Assembly (NCBI RefSeq): GCF_000720325.1
Contig: NZ_JOJM01000002.1
Span: 62,001-126,000, forward strand
DNA from: Streptomyces sp. NRRL B-1347
GTDB taxonomy: Bacteria > Actinomycetota > Actinomycetes > Streptomycetales > Streptomycetaceae
Direction of reading: 5' to 3'
Length of the DNA: 64,000 nucleotides
Of this stretch, positions 46,161 through 55,100 are shown one piece after another (positions within the stretch are counted from its first letter, which is position 1; each line of letters opens with the position of its first letter). Both the position numbers and the translations under genes were made by a program. The notes beneath the pieces were generated by a model that searched no databases, was not told the DNA's origin, and was given only the letters and a program-made list of their open reading frames with translations.

Positions 46161-46868
46161 ATGATCTTCGGCCGCACCCCCGTGCTCCCGACTCCCGAGG
46201 AGGCCCTGAAGGGCCGCGAGACCCCCGAGTTCGAGGTCCCCTCCCGTCACACCGTCCTCGGCACCGCGCTCCAGGGCCCGTACCCCGAGGGCCTGGAGGT
46301 GGCGGACTTCGCGCTCGGCTGCTTCTGGGGCGCGGAGCGCAAGTTCTGGCAGACGGACGGCGTCTGGACGACCCTGGTCGGCTACCAGGGCGGATACACG
46401 AAGAACCCGTCCTACGAAGAGGTGTGCTCCGGCCTGACCGGCCACACCGAAGTGGTCCGCGTCGTCTTCGACCCCTCCAAGGTCACGTACGCCGAGCTCC
46501 TGAAGGTCTTCTGGGAGTCGCACAACCCGACGCAGGGCTTCCGCCAGGGCAATGACGTGGGCACGCAGTACCGCTCCGCGATCTACACCCACTCCCCCGT
46601 CCAGGAGGAGACGGCCGCCGCGTCCCGCGACGCCTACCAGCAGGTCCTCACGGCCGCGGGCCTCGGCACGATCACCACGACGGTGCTGCCCGCCGAAGAC
46701 CGCGCCTTCTGGCCCGCCGAGGGCTACCACCAGCAGTACCTGGACAAGAACCCCGACGGGTACTGCGGCATCGGCGGCACCGGCGTCGAGCTGAGCAGCC
46801 CCTCCGAGACGAACTGGGGCCGGGCCTGCCCCACCGGCATCGCCCCCGCACCGGAAGCCGCCCAGTAG
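46161..46868 (+). CDS. msrA: Peptide-methionine (S)-S-oxide reductase MsrA
   Basis: 235 residues from an ATG at 46161 with AGGAGG seven bases upstream; an in-frame frame upstream crosses the 33-bp repeat and is ignored. The active site is [14 protein letters not shown] with nucleophile C54. Other family motifs are [18 protein letters not shown] and [12 protein letters not shown], then [18 protein letters not shown]. It repairs methionine sulfoxide in oxidised proteins. The N-terminal 45 residues are the longer leader usual in actinobacteria. An alpha/beta-hydrolase gene starts two bases after the stop. Confidence 0.96.
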   Translation: MIFGRTPVLPTPEEALKGRETPEFEVPSRHTVLGTALQGPYPEGLEVADFALGCFWGAERKFWQTDGVWTTLVGYQGGYTKNPSYEEVCSGLTGHTEVVRVVFDPSKVTYAELLKVFWESHNPTQGFRQGNDVGTQYRSAIYTHSPVQEETAAASRDAYQQVLTAAGLGTITTTVLPAEDRAFWPAEGYHQQYLDKNPDGYCGIGGTGVELSSPSETNWGRACPTGIAPAPEAAQ

Positions 46869-46870
46869 GC

Positions 46871-47665
46871 ATGCCCTTCGCGTACGCCGACGACGGCACC
46901 CAGCTGGCGTACGAGCTGCGGGGGTCCGGTGAGCCGCTGGTCCTGTTGAGCGGTCAGTCCAACAGCCGGCGGTGGTGGGACCCCGTGGTGGCGGACTTCG
47001 CCGCCGCGTTCACCGTGGTGACCCTCGACTGGCGCGGCACCGGCGAGAGCGACCGGCCGGACACGGACTCGTACAGCACGCGCGGGTTCGCCGACGACGT
47101 CGCGGCCGTCCTCGCGGACGCCGGCATCGAGCGGGCGCACGTGTACGGGACGTCGATGGGCGGGCGGGTCGCGCAGTGGCTCGCCGCCGACCGGCCGGAT
47201 CGCGTGGACCGGCTCGTCCTGGGCTGCACGTCACCGGGGGCGCCGCACGGCGTGGAGCGCGGGCCCGAGGTCCGGCGCGCGCTGGCGCAGCCGGACCAGC
47301 AGGCGGCGGCGCGCGTGCTGCGGGAGCTGATGTACACGCCCGCGTGGCTGGCCGCCCAGCGGGCGGCGGGGCGGACGCGGTTCCCCACCCTGGGGGACCC
47401 GTCGATGCCCGCGCACGCCCGGCGGCGTCATCTGCGGGCCAGCGCCCGGCACGACGCGTGGGACGCGCTGCTCCGGATCAAGGCGCCGACCCTCGTGGTG
47501 CACGGGAGCGACGACGCCTTCAACCCCGCGGCCAACGCCCCGCTGCTCGCGGAGCGCATCGCGGACGCCCGGCTGCGCTGGGTGCGGGGCGCCCGGCACG
47601 CGTACTTCGAGGAGTTCGCGGACGTGGCCACGCCCCTGGTCCTGGGGTTCCTGCGCGGGGAGTGA
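46871..47665 (+). CDS. Alpha/beta-hydrolase
   Basis: 264 residues, starting two bases after msrA, so probably co-translated. Serine hydrolase fold: VLLSGQSNS oxyanion loop, VVTLDWRGTGESDRP, nucleophile Ser in VYGTSMGG (about 98), acid Asp in VVHGSDDAFNP and His in RGARHAYFEEF. The cap between the core strands is helical. It resembles 3-oxoadipate enol-lactonase and related small-ester hydrolases. The substrate is unknown; linkage to msrA hints at an oxidative-stress role but no more. Confidence 0.88.
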   Translation: MPFAYADDGTQLAYELRGSGEPLVLLSGQSNSRRWWDPVVADFAAAFTVVTLDWRGTGESDRPDTDSYSTRGFADDVAAVLADAGIERAHVYGTSMGGRVAQWLAADRPDRVDRLVLGCTSPGAPHGVERGPEVRRALAQPDQQAAARVLRELMYTPAWLAAQRAAGRTRFPTLGDPSMPAHARRRHLRASARHDAWDALLRIKAPTLVVHGSDDAFNPAANAPLLAERIADARLRWVRGARHAYFEEFADVATPLVLGFLRGE

Positions 47666-47686
47666 CCCGCGCGCGGGCACCCCGGG

Positions 47687-48076
47687 TCACGCGTCCCCGG
47701 CCCCGTACGGCTTGGTGATGATCTCCAGCTTGTGGCCGTTGGGGTCGTCCCAGTAGAGCCCGCGGCCGCCGTCGTTCGTGTTGATCTCGTTCTTCCGCGT
47801 GTGGTACGGGTCCGCCCAGTAGGTGAGGCCCCGCTCCTTGATCCGGCCGAAGATCGCGTCGAACTCCCCGTCGGAGACCATGAACGCGTAGTGCTGCGAC
47901 ACGAGCGGGTCGCCGTCGCCCTCGTAGTAGTCGAGCGTGACGCCGTTGGGGATCTCCACGGGGACGAACGGGCCGTACTGGGGGCCGACTTCGAGCCCCA
48001 GGATGTCCGCGAGGAACCGCGCGGACTCCGCCTTGTCCTCGGCTTGGACGATGGTGTGGTTCAGCTGGATGCTCAT
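47687..48076 (-). CDS. VOC-superfamily (glyoxalase/dioxygenase-fold) protein
   Basis: 129 residues, one VOC domain with two beta-alpha-beta-beta-beta modules: LNHTIVQAEDKAESARFLADI and the second from HYAFMVSDGEFDAIFGRIKERG. Metal-ligand candidates are H7 in LNHTI, H62 in QHYAF and the C-terminal Glu in HKLEIIT. The DPNGHKLEI ending is characteristic of fosfomycin/bleomycin-type resistance and dioxygenase relatives. The substrate is not deducible. It is convergent with the hydrolase gene (21-base gap). Confidence 0.9.
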   Translation of the reverse strand: MSIQLNHTIVQAEDKAESARFLADILGLEVGPQYGPFVPVEIPNGVTLDYYEGDGDPLVSQHYAFMVSDGEFDAIFGRIKERGLTYWADPYHTRKNEINTNDGGRGLYWDDPNGHKLEIITKPYGAGDA

Positions 48077-48223
48077 CGTGCGGACCTCCTCCGGTGCCGT
48101 GTCGTGCTGACACCCGGAACGCTACGGCCGGGCCGCCGCCCCCGGCATCCGTCACCGGCCCCACCGTCGCTGCGCCATGCGCCCTAGGCCCCCGGGACCA
48201 GGCACTTTCCGGCCGCGGCCCCG

Positions 48224-49309
48224 TCAGATCGTCGTCGCGTCGATGACGAAGCGGTAGCGGACGTCGCTCGCGAGGACCCGCTCGTAGGCCTCGTTGATCC
48301 GGTCGGCGCCGATCAGCTCGATCTCCGCGCCCAGGCTGTGCTCGGCGCAGAAGTCCAGCATCTCCTGGGTCTCGGGGATGCCGCCGATGGCGGAGCCCGC
48401 GAGGGTCTTGCGCTGGAGCATCAGCGAGAAGACGTTGAGGGACACGGGCTCCTCGGGGGCGCCCACGTTCACCAGGGCGCCGTCCGTCTTCAGCAGGCCC
48501 AGGTACTTGTCGAAGGGCAGCGGCGCCGACACCGTGGAGACGATCAGGTCGAAGGCGCCCGCGAGCTGCTCGAACGTGGCGTCGTCGCCGGTCGCGTAGT
48601 AGTGCTCGGCGCCGAGCCGGAGCCCGTCGTCCTTCTTGCGCAGGGTCTGCGACAGGACGGTGACCTCCGCGCCCATCGCGTGCGCGATCTTGACGGCCAT
48701 GTGGCCGAGGCCGCCGAGCCCGACGACCGCGACCTTCTTGCCGGGGCCCGCGTTCCAGTGCGCGAGCGGGGAGTACGTGGTGATGCCCGCGCACAGCAGC
48801 GGCGCGGCCACGTCCAGGGAGAGGCCGTCGGGGATGCGCAGGGTGAAGGCCTCGTCGACGACGATCTGCCGGGAGTAGCCGCCGTAGGTGGGCTCGCCGC
48901 GCTTGTCGAGCGCGTTGTACGTCTGGATGTTGCCCTGGACGCAGTACTGCTCGAGGCCCGCGCGGCAGGCGTCGCACTCGCGGCAGGAGTCGACCATGCA
49001 GCCCACGCCGACGCGGTCGCCGACCCGGAACTTGGTGACGCCGGGGCCGACCTCGGCGACGACGCCCGCGATCTCGTGTCCCGGGACCATCGGGAAGATG
49101 CCCTCGCCCCAGCCGTCACGGGCCTGGTGGATGTCGGAGTGACAGATTCCGGCGTACTTGATGTCGATCAGTACGTCGTGCTCGCCGACGGGGCGGCGCG
49201 GCACGGTGGTGCGCTCCAGCGGTGCGTTGGCCGCGGGCGCGGCGTAGGCCGGGACGTGTCCGGCCGGGGCGCCCGGGGTGGTGGTCTGGGAGGTCGTCTG
49301 TGCGGTCAT
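48224..49309 (-). CDS. Zinc-dependent NAD(P) alcohol/aldehyde dehydrogenase
   Basis: 361 residues from an ATG at 49309; the segment upstream is inside the divergent promoter. Medium-chain dehydrogenase: the catalytic zinc ligands are Cys in YAGICHSD, His in [11 protein letters not shown] and a later Cys; the structural zinc site is the four-Cys lobe [17 protein letters not shown]. The nucleotide fold is [19 protein letters not shown]. It matches the YahK/cinnamyl-alcohol-dehydrogenase class, which reduces aldehydes using NADPH. It is divergent from the HTH regulator gene at 49438, and a palindrome lies in the shared region, so it is a likely target of that regulator. Confidence 0.93.
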   Translation of the reverse strand: MTAQTTSQTTTPGAPAGHVPAYAAPAANAPLERTTVPRRPVGEHDVLIDIKYAGICHSDIHQARDGWGEGIFPMVPGHEIAGVVAEVGPGVTKFRVGDRVGVGCMVDSCRECDACRAGLEQYCVQGNIQTYNALDKRGEPTYGGYSRQIVVDEAFTLRIPDGLSLDVAAPLLCAGITTYSPLAHWNAGPGKKVAVVGLGGLGHMAVKIAHAMGAEVTVLSQTLRKKDDGLRLGAEHYYATGDDATFEQLAGAFDLIVSTVSAPLPFDKYLGLLKTDGALVNVGAPEEPVSLNVFSLMLQRKTLAGSAIGGIPETQEMLDFCAEHSLGAEIELIGADRINEAYERVLASDVRYRFVIDATTI

Positions 49310-49360
49310 GCCATCGAGCCTGGCAGCGGCGCGGGCGGTCACCCAGGCCTCCGTTGTGCC

Positions 49361-49411
49361 TACGCACGGTGTGCGTACCACTGGCGGTATCAGGCTCGGG
49401 AGCGTACGCAC
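49361..49411. promoter_or_regulatory. Operator between the dehydrogenase and HTH regulator genes
   Basis: TACGCAC (49361-49367) and GTGCGTA (49371-49377) are a perfect inverted repeat around GGT. A third half-site, TACGCAC, recurs at 49405-49411. AATACT (49425-49430) could be the -10 of the regulator gene, about ten bases before its ATG. The arrangement suggests autoregulation plus control of the divergent dehydrogenase gene. Confidence 0.65.
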
Positions 49412-49437
49412 GGCGGAACGCCGGAATACTGGAAGGC

Positions 49438-50325
49438 ATGGACGCGAACGCCGCCGCCCCCGAGGGCCTCGACCGCCGGGCCGAGCTGAGCGAGTTCCTG
49501 CGCACCCGCAGGGCCCGGCTCCAGCCGCAGGACGTCGGGCTCACGGGTTACGGCAGGCAGCGGCGGGTACCCGGCCTCCGCCGCGAGGAGCTGGCGCAGC
49601 TCGCGGGCGTCTCGGTGGCGTACTACACGCGCCTGGAGCAGGGCAACGGACGCAACGTCTCGGCGGAGGTCCTCGACTCCATCGCGCGGGCCCTGCGGCT
49701 GAACAGCGCGGAGCACGCGCACCTCACGCACCTCGCGAAGCCCACGGCCCACAAGAAGAAGCGGGTCGCGCCGACGCAGCCGCTGCGGCCCGCGCTCCAG
49801 CACCTCCTCGACGCGATGGACACCGTCCCCGCGTACGTCGGCGGGCGCCGCTCCGACATCCTCGGCTGGAACCGCATGGCGACCGCCGTGTTCGGCGACT
49901 GGGGCGCCCTGCCGCGCGAGCGGCGGAACTGGGCCCGGCTCGTCTTCCTCGACCCGCGGATCCGCGAGCTGTTCGCGGACACCTGGGACCGCAAGGCCTC
50001 GGACATGGTCAGCTTCCTGCGGATGGACGCGGGCCGCTATCCGAACGACCCGCAGCTCTCGGCGCTCGTCGGGGAGCTCTCCGTGAAGAGCGAGACGTTC
50101 CGGAAGCTGTGGGCCGCGCACGACGTGCGGGAGAAGGGGCACGGCGTCAAGCAGCTGCGGCACCCGCTGGTCGGCGAGCTCACCCTCTCGTTCGAGACGA
50201 TGCGGCTCGACGACGACGCGGAGCAGTACCTGGTCACGTACCACGCCGAGCCCGGCTCCCCGTCCGCCGAGGCACTCCGCCTCCTGGCCAGCTGGAACGC
50301 GGAGTCCCCGACGGGGGTTCGCTAG
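49438..50325 (+). CDS. MmyB-like HTH transcriptional regulator
   Basis: 295 residues; ATG at 49438, probably leaderless because a -10-like AATACT lies about ten bases upstream and no normal ribosome site exists. An N-terminal XRE helix-turn-helix (about 38-95: [24 protein letters not shown], then [11 protein letters not shown]) is followed by a PAS-like MmyB ligand domain ([50 protein letters not shown]). This architecture is frequent in Streptomyces next to short-chain or alcohol dehydrogenases that it controls; here the divergent zinc dehydrogenase is the obvious target. MmyB domains have been linked to fatty-acid-like ligands. Confidence 0.93.
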   Translation: MDANAAAPEGLDRRAELSEFLRTRRARLQPQDVGLTGYGRQRRVPGLRREELAQLAGVSVAYYTRLEQGNGRNVSAEVLDSIARALRLNSAEHAHLTHLAKPTAHKKKRVAPTQPLRPALQHLLDAMDTVPAYVGGRRSDILGWNRMATAVFGDWGALPRERRNWARLVFLDPRIRELFADTWDRKASDMVSFLRMDAGRYPNDPQLSALVGELSVKSETFRKLWAAHDVREKGHGVKQLRHPLVGELTLSFETMRLDDDAEQYLVTYHAEPGSPSAEALRLLASWNAESPTGVR

Positions 50326-50346
50326 CGGCTTCCCGGCGCTGCGCGC

Positions 50347-50416
50347 CTCGTCCTCAGGCGCCGGACCGGCTCGATCCATCGCGCTGACGCGCTCGTCCTC
50401 AAACGCCGGACGGGCT
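50347..50416. repeat. Two tandem copies of the CTCGTCCTC-CGCCGG intergenic repeat
   Basis: Copy one (50347-50371) and copy two (50392-50416), 45 bases apart, both begin CTCGTCCTCA and end CGCCGGAC-GGCT with few differences. They are the inverse of the start of 17262-17330. They lie between convergent genes and may act in termination. Confidence 0.7.
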
Positions 50417-50442
50417 GAAACCCCGTGGCCCGCGCGCCGTCG

Positions 50443-51249
50443 TCACGGCTGGTACGGCGGGGCCGCGCCCCAGTTCCAGACCGGGACGGGCTGGTCGGCG
50501 GGGCGGGTGGCTTCGGGGCCCGAGAAGTAGACGGCGAGGCGCGTGCCCCACTCCACGTACGCCACGAAGGCCGAGCGGAACTCCGCGTCGGTCGGCAGGC
50601 CCGCCTCGTCCGCCGCGTCCTGCATGAGGTTCACCCAGCGGCGCCGCTGCGGCTCGGTGATGCCCTTGCCGAGGTGTTTGGAGACCATGTGGGCGTGCGC
50701 GCCCGAGCCGTCGGGCCCGCCGTGGGCGCGGGAGTAGGCCGTCGGGCCGCCGAAGACCTCGCCGAGCCACTGCGCGACGTGCGCCGCGTGCTCGGGCGCG
50801 AGCCCCGCGAAGACCGGGGCGAGCAGATCGTCCGCGAGGACCTTCTCGTAGAAGACCTCCGTGAGCCGCTCGAAGCGCTCCGCGCCGCCCGCCCACGCGT
50901 ACAGCGTCGGCGTCGAGGCGCCGGAGCCGCGCACCGAGGTCGGCGTGTAGTGCCGCATCTCCTCGATGTTCTCGACATACGGGCGGACGTGCGCGAAGAA
51001 GTCCCGGAAGTGCTGCGACGACCGGAAGCCCTCCAGGTGGTCCTTCGTGGAGGTCCAGGTGATGCGCAGGACGAAGTGCCAGAACTCCTCGGTGGTCTCC
51101 TCACAGCGGGCGAGTTCGTAGTCCACGCACTGCGGCGCGGCGGCCAGCGGCACGGCCGCGTGGGTGTACGCGGACAGGAACTCGGCGGCGCGCTCGGCGG
51201 GCACGCGGTAGCGGACGTACTCGACGGTGTGGGCGGGGCTCGCGCTCAT
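50443..51249 (-). CDS. Antibiotic-monooxygenase (ABM) domain fused to a truncated haemoglobin
   Basis: 268 residues. Residues about 5-100 are an ABM-type ferredoxin-like beta-alpha domain (VEYVRYRVPAERAAEFLSAY, EEFWHFVLRITW, FFAHVRPYVENIEEM). Residues about 112-245 are a truncated globin: TLYAWAGGAERFERLTEVFY opening, EVFGGPTAYS, then a proximal-His helix HAHMVSKHLGKGI and WVNLM. A chimera of this kind has been described from Streptomyces avermitilis, where the pair is thought to couple haem-bound oxygen chemistry to a quinone-type monooxygenase. The ATG overlaps the HxlR stop (ATGA), so regulator and chimera are one operon, suggesting redox or quinone-induced expression. Confidence 0.9.
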   Translation of the reverse strand: MSASPAHTVEYVRYRVPAERAAEFLSAYTHAAVPLAAAPQCVDYELARCEETTEEFWHFVLRITWTSTKDHLEGFRSSQHFRDFFAHVRPYVENIEEMRHYTPTSVRGSGASTPTLYAWAGGAERFERLTEVFYEKVLADDLLAPVFAGLAPEHAAHVAQWLGEVFGGPTAYSRAHGGPDGSGAHAHMVSKHLGKGITEPQRRRWVNLMQDAADEAGLPTDAEFRSAFVAYVEWGTRLAVYFSGPEATRPADQPVPVWNWGAAPPYQP

Positions 51250-51671
51250 GGCGTGTCGGCTTCCTCTTCCGGGACGTCAAGGGCGGCGGCCGCGCCCCAG
51301 TCCCAGAGGGCCTGGAGCACCGGACCCAGCTCCCTGCCGTGCGGGGTGAGTCGATAGGTGACAGTGGGCGGCCAGCCGGGCGTCCGCGTGCGCCGGACCA
51401 CCCCGGCGGCGGTGAGCTGTGCCAGCCGCTCCGCAAGTACTTTGTCGGACAACTCCGGGAGCGCGGCGGCCAGTTCGCTGTACGCGTACACGTCACCCGC
51501 GAGCAACTCGCGCACCACGAGCGTGGTCCAGCGGCCCCGCAGCGCCGCGAGCGTGACCTCCACGGGGCAGCAGGGGCTGGGCGCCGCGACCCGGGCGCGC
51601 GGGTCGTCGGGAAGCCCGGGCCGTCCCGCGCGGACGCCCTGACCTGCCTGACTTACCGTTCGGTGAGCCAC
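51246..51671 (-). CDS. HxlR-family redox/quinone-sensing regulator
   Basis: 141 residues from a GTG at 51671 with AGGAGG seven bases upstream; the long frame further upstream would cross the divergent promoter. The winged helix is at about 35-125: CCPVEVTLAALRGRWTTLVV, then SDKVLAERLAQLTAAGVV and the YRLTPHGRELGPVLQALWDW end. Two adjacent Cys residues precede the first helix (PCCPVE), the position of redox- or quinone-sensing Cys in HxlR/QorR-type regulators. It is co-transcribed with the ABM-globin gene and divergent from the NTF2-like gene only 25 bases away, so one operator can control both. Confidence 0.9.
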   Translation of the reverse strand: MAHRTVSQAGQGVRAGRPGLPDDPRARVAAPSPCCPVEVTLAALRGRWTTLVVRELLAGDVYAYSELAAALPELSDKVLAERLAQLTAAGVVRRTRTPGWPPTVTYRLTPHGRELGPVLQALWDWGAAAALDVPEEEADTP

Positions 51672-51696
51672 GAGGACGCCTCCTACCGTTCCGTAC
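51652..51696. promoter_or_regulatory. Probable HxlR operator in the divergent promoter
   Basis: CTTACCG (51652-51658) and CGGTGAG (51661-51667) match as inverted arms at 6 of 7 positions around TT. A related element, TACCGTTCCGTA (51684-51695), follows 20 bases on, ending directly at the plus-strand ATG. HxlR regulators often bind two such sites. The first overlaps the start of the regulator gene itself. Confidence 0.5.
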
Positions 51697-52101
51697 ATGA
51701 CTGAGTCGAGCACCCCCATCCTGCCCCCGGCCGCCCTGCCGACGCGCGCCGAGGACGTCCCCGCCGCGTTCGCCGCGCGCTTCAACAGCGGCGACCCGGA
51801 CGCGGTCCGCGAGCTGTACGAACCGCACGCCGCGTTCGTGCCCGAGTCCGGCGTGCCGGTGCACGGCGACGCCGCGATCGCCGCGCAGAACGCCCCGTTC
51901 CTGGCCCTCGGCCTGCCCATCTCCGTACGCACCCGGCAGGTGCACGTCGCTGGTGACGGCGACATCGCGCTGCTCGTCGTGGACTGGGAGATCGGCGGCG
52001 AGGTGCGCTCGACGGCCACGGACGTAGCACGACGCGGCGCCGACGGACACTGGCGATATGTGATCGACAGTCCGTTCGGCGCCGCGCCTCAAAGCGACTA
52101 G
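51697..52101 (+). CDS. NTF2-like (SnoaL/DUF4440-type) protein
   Basis: 134 residues. Cone-shaped alpha+beta barrel pattern: a helix AAFAARFNSGDPDAVRELYEP, then strands AAFVPESGVPVHGDAAIAAQ, TRQVHVAGDGDIALLVVDW and RYVIDSPFG. The GD-AI-A and DW-I motifs are common in small enzymes and immunity-type proteins of this fold. No signal peptide. The ATG is close to an HxlR-like element, so it is probably induced together with the ABM-globin operon, perhaps acting on a quinone or polyketide-like compound. Specific activity is unknown. Confidence 0.85.
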   Translation: MTESSTPILPPAALPTRAEDVPAAFAARFNSGDPDAVRELYEPHAAFVPESGVPVHGDAAIAAQNAPFLALGLPISVRTRQVHVAGDGDIALLVVDWEIGGEVRSTATDVARRGADGHWRYVIDSPFGAAPQSD

Positions 52102-52151
52102 CGACTAGCTCACGTACTCAAGCGACCGGCCCACGTGTCCGTGCGGGCGGC

Positions 52152-55100
52152 TCACTTGCCGTAGTACGCGTTGTAGATCGACACCGTCGACTTGTTGCCC
52201 TTCTTGTCGCTGACCTTGGCGTGGAAGGAGATGCCCTTGCCCGCGGCCGGGTTCTTCACCGAGATCTTGCCGTTCTTGACCTCGACGGGCTTCCAGTTGC
52301 GGCCGTAGTCGTAACTGACCCAGACGGCGAGCGACTTGAGGTTGGCCCCGGCCGCCGCACCCTGCACCGTCACCGGCACGGACTGCTTCTTGTCGGCGGG
52401 CGCCCGGCTGTCGAGGCCGACCGCCGCGTTGAAGCGCACGCCGGAGACGGGCAGCTTCGTGACGGCCGTGGTCTTCTTCGAGCGGAAGGAGTAGCTCGCG
52501 TCGATCCGCGTGGAGGCCGCGGCCACGGCCACGCTCCGCTTGACGGACGTCGACAGCTGGTACTGGGCGTCGCCCGCGGGCACCTTGAAGGCCTTGCCGG
52601 TCAGCGGGTCGGTGTTCTCACCGATCTGCGTGCCGTTGTGCTTCAGGGTGGTCTTGGCCGACGTGTACACGGAGCCGCCCGCGTGCGTCTGGCCGTCGGC
52701 GAACAGCGGCAGGGAGCCCGCGATCTCGTTGCCCTTGCGGAAGACGCCGTAGTCGCCGCCGATCCGCGGGCCGAAGACGGCCGTGTTGAACTTCTTGTCG
52801 TACGTCTTGCCCGCGGTGAAGGTCTGCGGGGCGCCGAGCGTGTACCCGGCGTCGACGACGGGCCAGCCGTCGTCGCCCACGCCCCCGCGCTGCTCGAACT
52901 CAAGGCCCCACTTGACCTTGTCGCCCGTGGACACGTACAGGGTGCGCGTGCTCGGCGCCTTCTGCGGCAGGCTGACGCCGAGGCTCAGGCCGCTGCCGGG
53001 CAGATAGCCGAACGCGGCGACCGCAGCCGTCTTCCCGCTCGACGAGGCGCCGAGGCCGACCTTCACGGTGGCGAGCTCGGACTCCTTGTAGTGCTTGGTG
53101 TAGCCGGTGGCGAACTCCTTGACCTTGCCGCCCGACACGACGTCGTACTCGCTCTTGTCGCCCTTGGACCAGCGCGCGTCCCAGCTCTGCCGCAGCGAGC
53201 CGTCGCTGACGGCCGGGCCGAGGTGCGCGGTGCGGAAGGCCGCGTAGGAGTCGAGGAACCAGCCCGACGCGAAGTCGACGGCGTCGTTCTGGATGCCGTA
53301 GAGCGGCAGCGCCAGCTCGGACTTGGCGTCGGCCGCGGGCACCGTCACGTCGACGGGCTTCGCCTTGCGGGCGTCCACGGTCACCGTCGTGTCCTTGGTG
53401 ACGTTCAGCTTCGGCTGGACGATCCAGTCGATGCCCTTGCTGGCGTCCTGCGGGTCGACGAAGACGCTCCCGTCGAGGGCGTAACCGCCCTTGGGCACGC
53501 GGACCTTGGCGGTGCCGGACGGGTCGTAGACGGTGAAGTCCTGGTCGGCGGTGGCGGCGGAGGTGCCGATCAGGGACGAGCTGTAGGCCGTGGCGGGCTG
53601 CCCGTCGCGGCCGACGTGCTTCACCGTCACGTCGTACGACTCGACCTCGCGGTTCACCGCGGCGGCCGTGCGCACGGACTGGCCGCCGCCGGTCGCGGTC
53701 ACGTACGCGGAGTACGCGCCGTCGAGGGTGCCGCCCAGCTTGGTGTCGCTGGTCAGGTCGACCGACGCGGTGCCGCCCGCGGGCACGGTGACCTTCTTGG
53801 CGGCGAGCTCGAAGAAGCCGGAGGGCGCCGGATTGCCCTTGGGGTCGGCCGTCTTGAGGGCCAGGTCGAGGGTGACCTCGCTGGTGCCCAGGTTGCGGTA
53901 CGTGACCTTCTTGGTGACCGGCTTGTCGTCGGTGTGCGGCCACGCCTGGGTGCCGAAGCTCACCGACACCGGGTCGGCGATCACGGACTGCTTGATGGCG
54001 TTGTCCACGGCGATCCGGCCCGAACCCTGCTGGAACGGCGTGTACTTGCCGGGCTTGGTGGACGCGGTGAGCGCGCCCTTCAGCTCGGTGTACTTCCAGT
54101 CCGGGTGCTGCTGCTTGAGCAGCGCGGCGGCGCCCGCGGCGTGCGGCGTCGCCATCGAGGTGCCGGAGATCGTCAGATAGCCGTCCGGCTTCTGCCCGAC
54201 CTCCTTCTCGATCTGGCTGCCGGGGGCCGCGGCGGCGGTGATGTCCACGCCAGGAGCGGTCACGTCGGGCTTGATGGCGCCGTCGCCGACGCGCGGGCCC
54301 TCGCTGGAGAACTCGGCGAGCTTGTCGTTGTCGTCGACCGCGCCGACCGTCAGGGCCGCGTCCGCGCTGCCCGGCGAGCCGACCGAGCCGGGCGCCCCGT
54401 CGTTGCCCGCGGCGATCGCGAAGAGGATGCCCTTGTCCTCGGAGACCTTGTTGACGGCGGCCTCCAGCGGGTCCACGCCGGGCGTGTCGCCGCCGCCGAG
54501 GCTCAGGTTCACCACGCCTGCGCCCTCGGCGGCCGCCCACTCGATGCCCGCGATGATCCCGGAGTCGTCGCCGGAGCCCTCGTCGCCGAGGACCTTGCCG
54601 TTGAGGACCTTCGCGCCCGGGGCGACGCCCTTGTAGGCGCTGTTCTTCGTGCCGGTGCCCGCGGCGATGGACGCGACGTGCGTGCCGTGCCCGACGCGGT
54701 CCTTGGCGTCGGGCGACGGGGTGAAGTTCTTCGCCCCGACGACCTGTTCCTTGAGGTCGGGGTGGGTGGCGTCCACACCGGTGTCCAGGACGGCGATCTT
54801 CACGCCCTTGCCGTCGTACCCGGCCTGCCAGGCCTTGGGGACGCCGATCTGCTTGACGCTCTTGTCGAGGCTCGCCCTGCGGGTGCCGTCGAGCCAGACG
54901 CGGCTGATGCCGGACGCGGTGGTGCGGGCCGCGCCGCGGTCCGCGGTGAGCGCGTCCCAGAGCTTCGCGGCGTCGCGCTTCGGGGTCTGCACGGCGTCGG
55001 CGTTGAGCGTCTTCAGGGAGCGGCGGAGCTTGGTGCCGCCCGCGTCCCGCACGTCGGCCTTGGCCGCCGCGGCCGCGCCCTTGTAGGCGACGATGACCTT

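Noticed and set aside
50347..50416. Two similar 25-base units 45 bases apart, considered as a CRISPR array
   Set aside because: Only two imperfect units, no cas genes, and the same unit appears elsewhere as an ordinary intergenic repeat.
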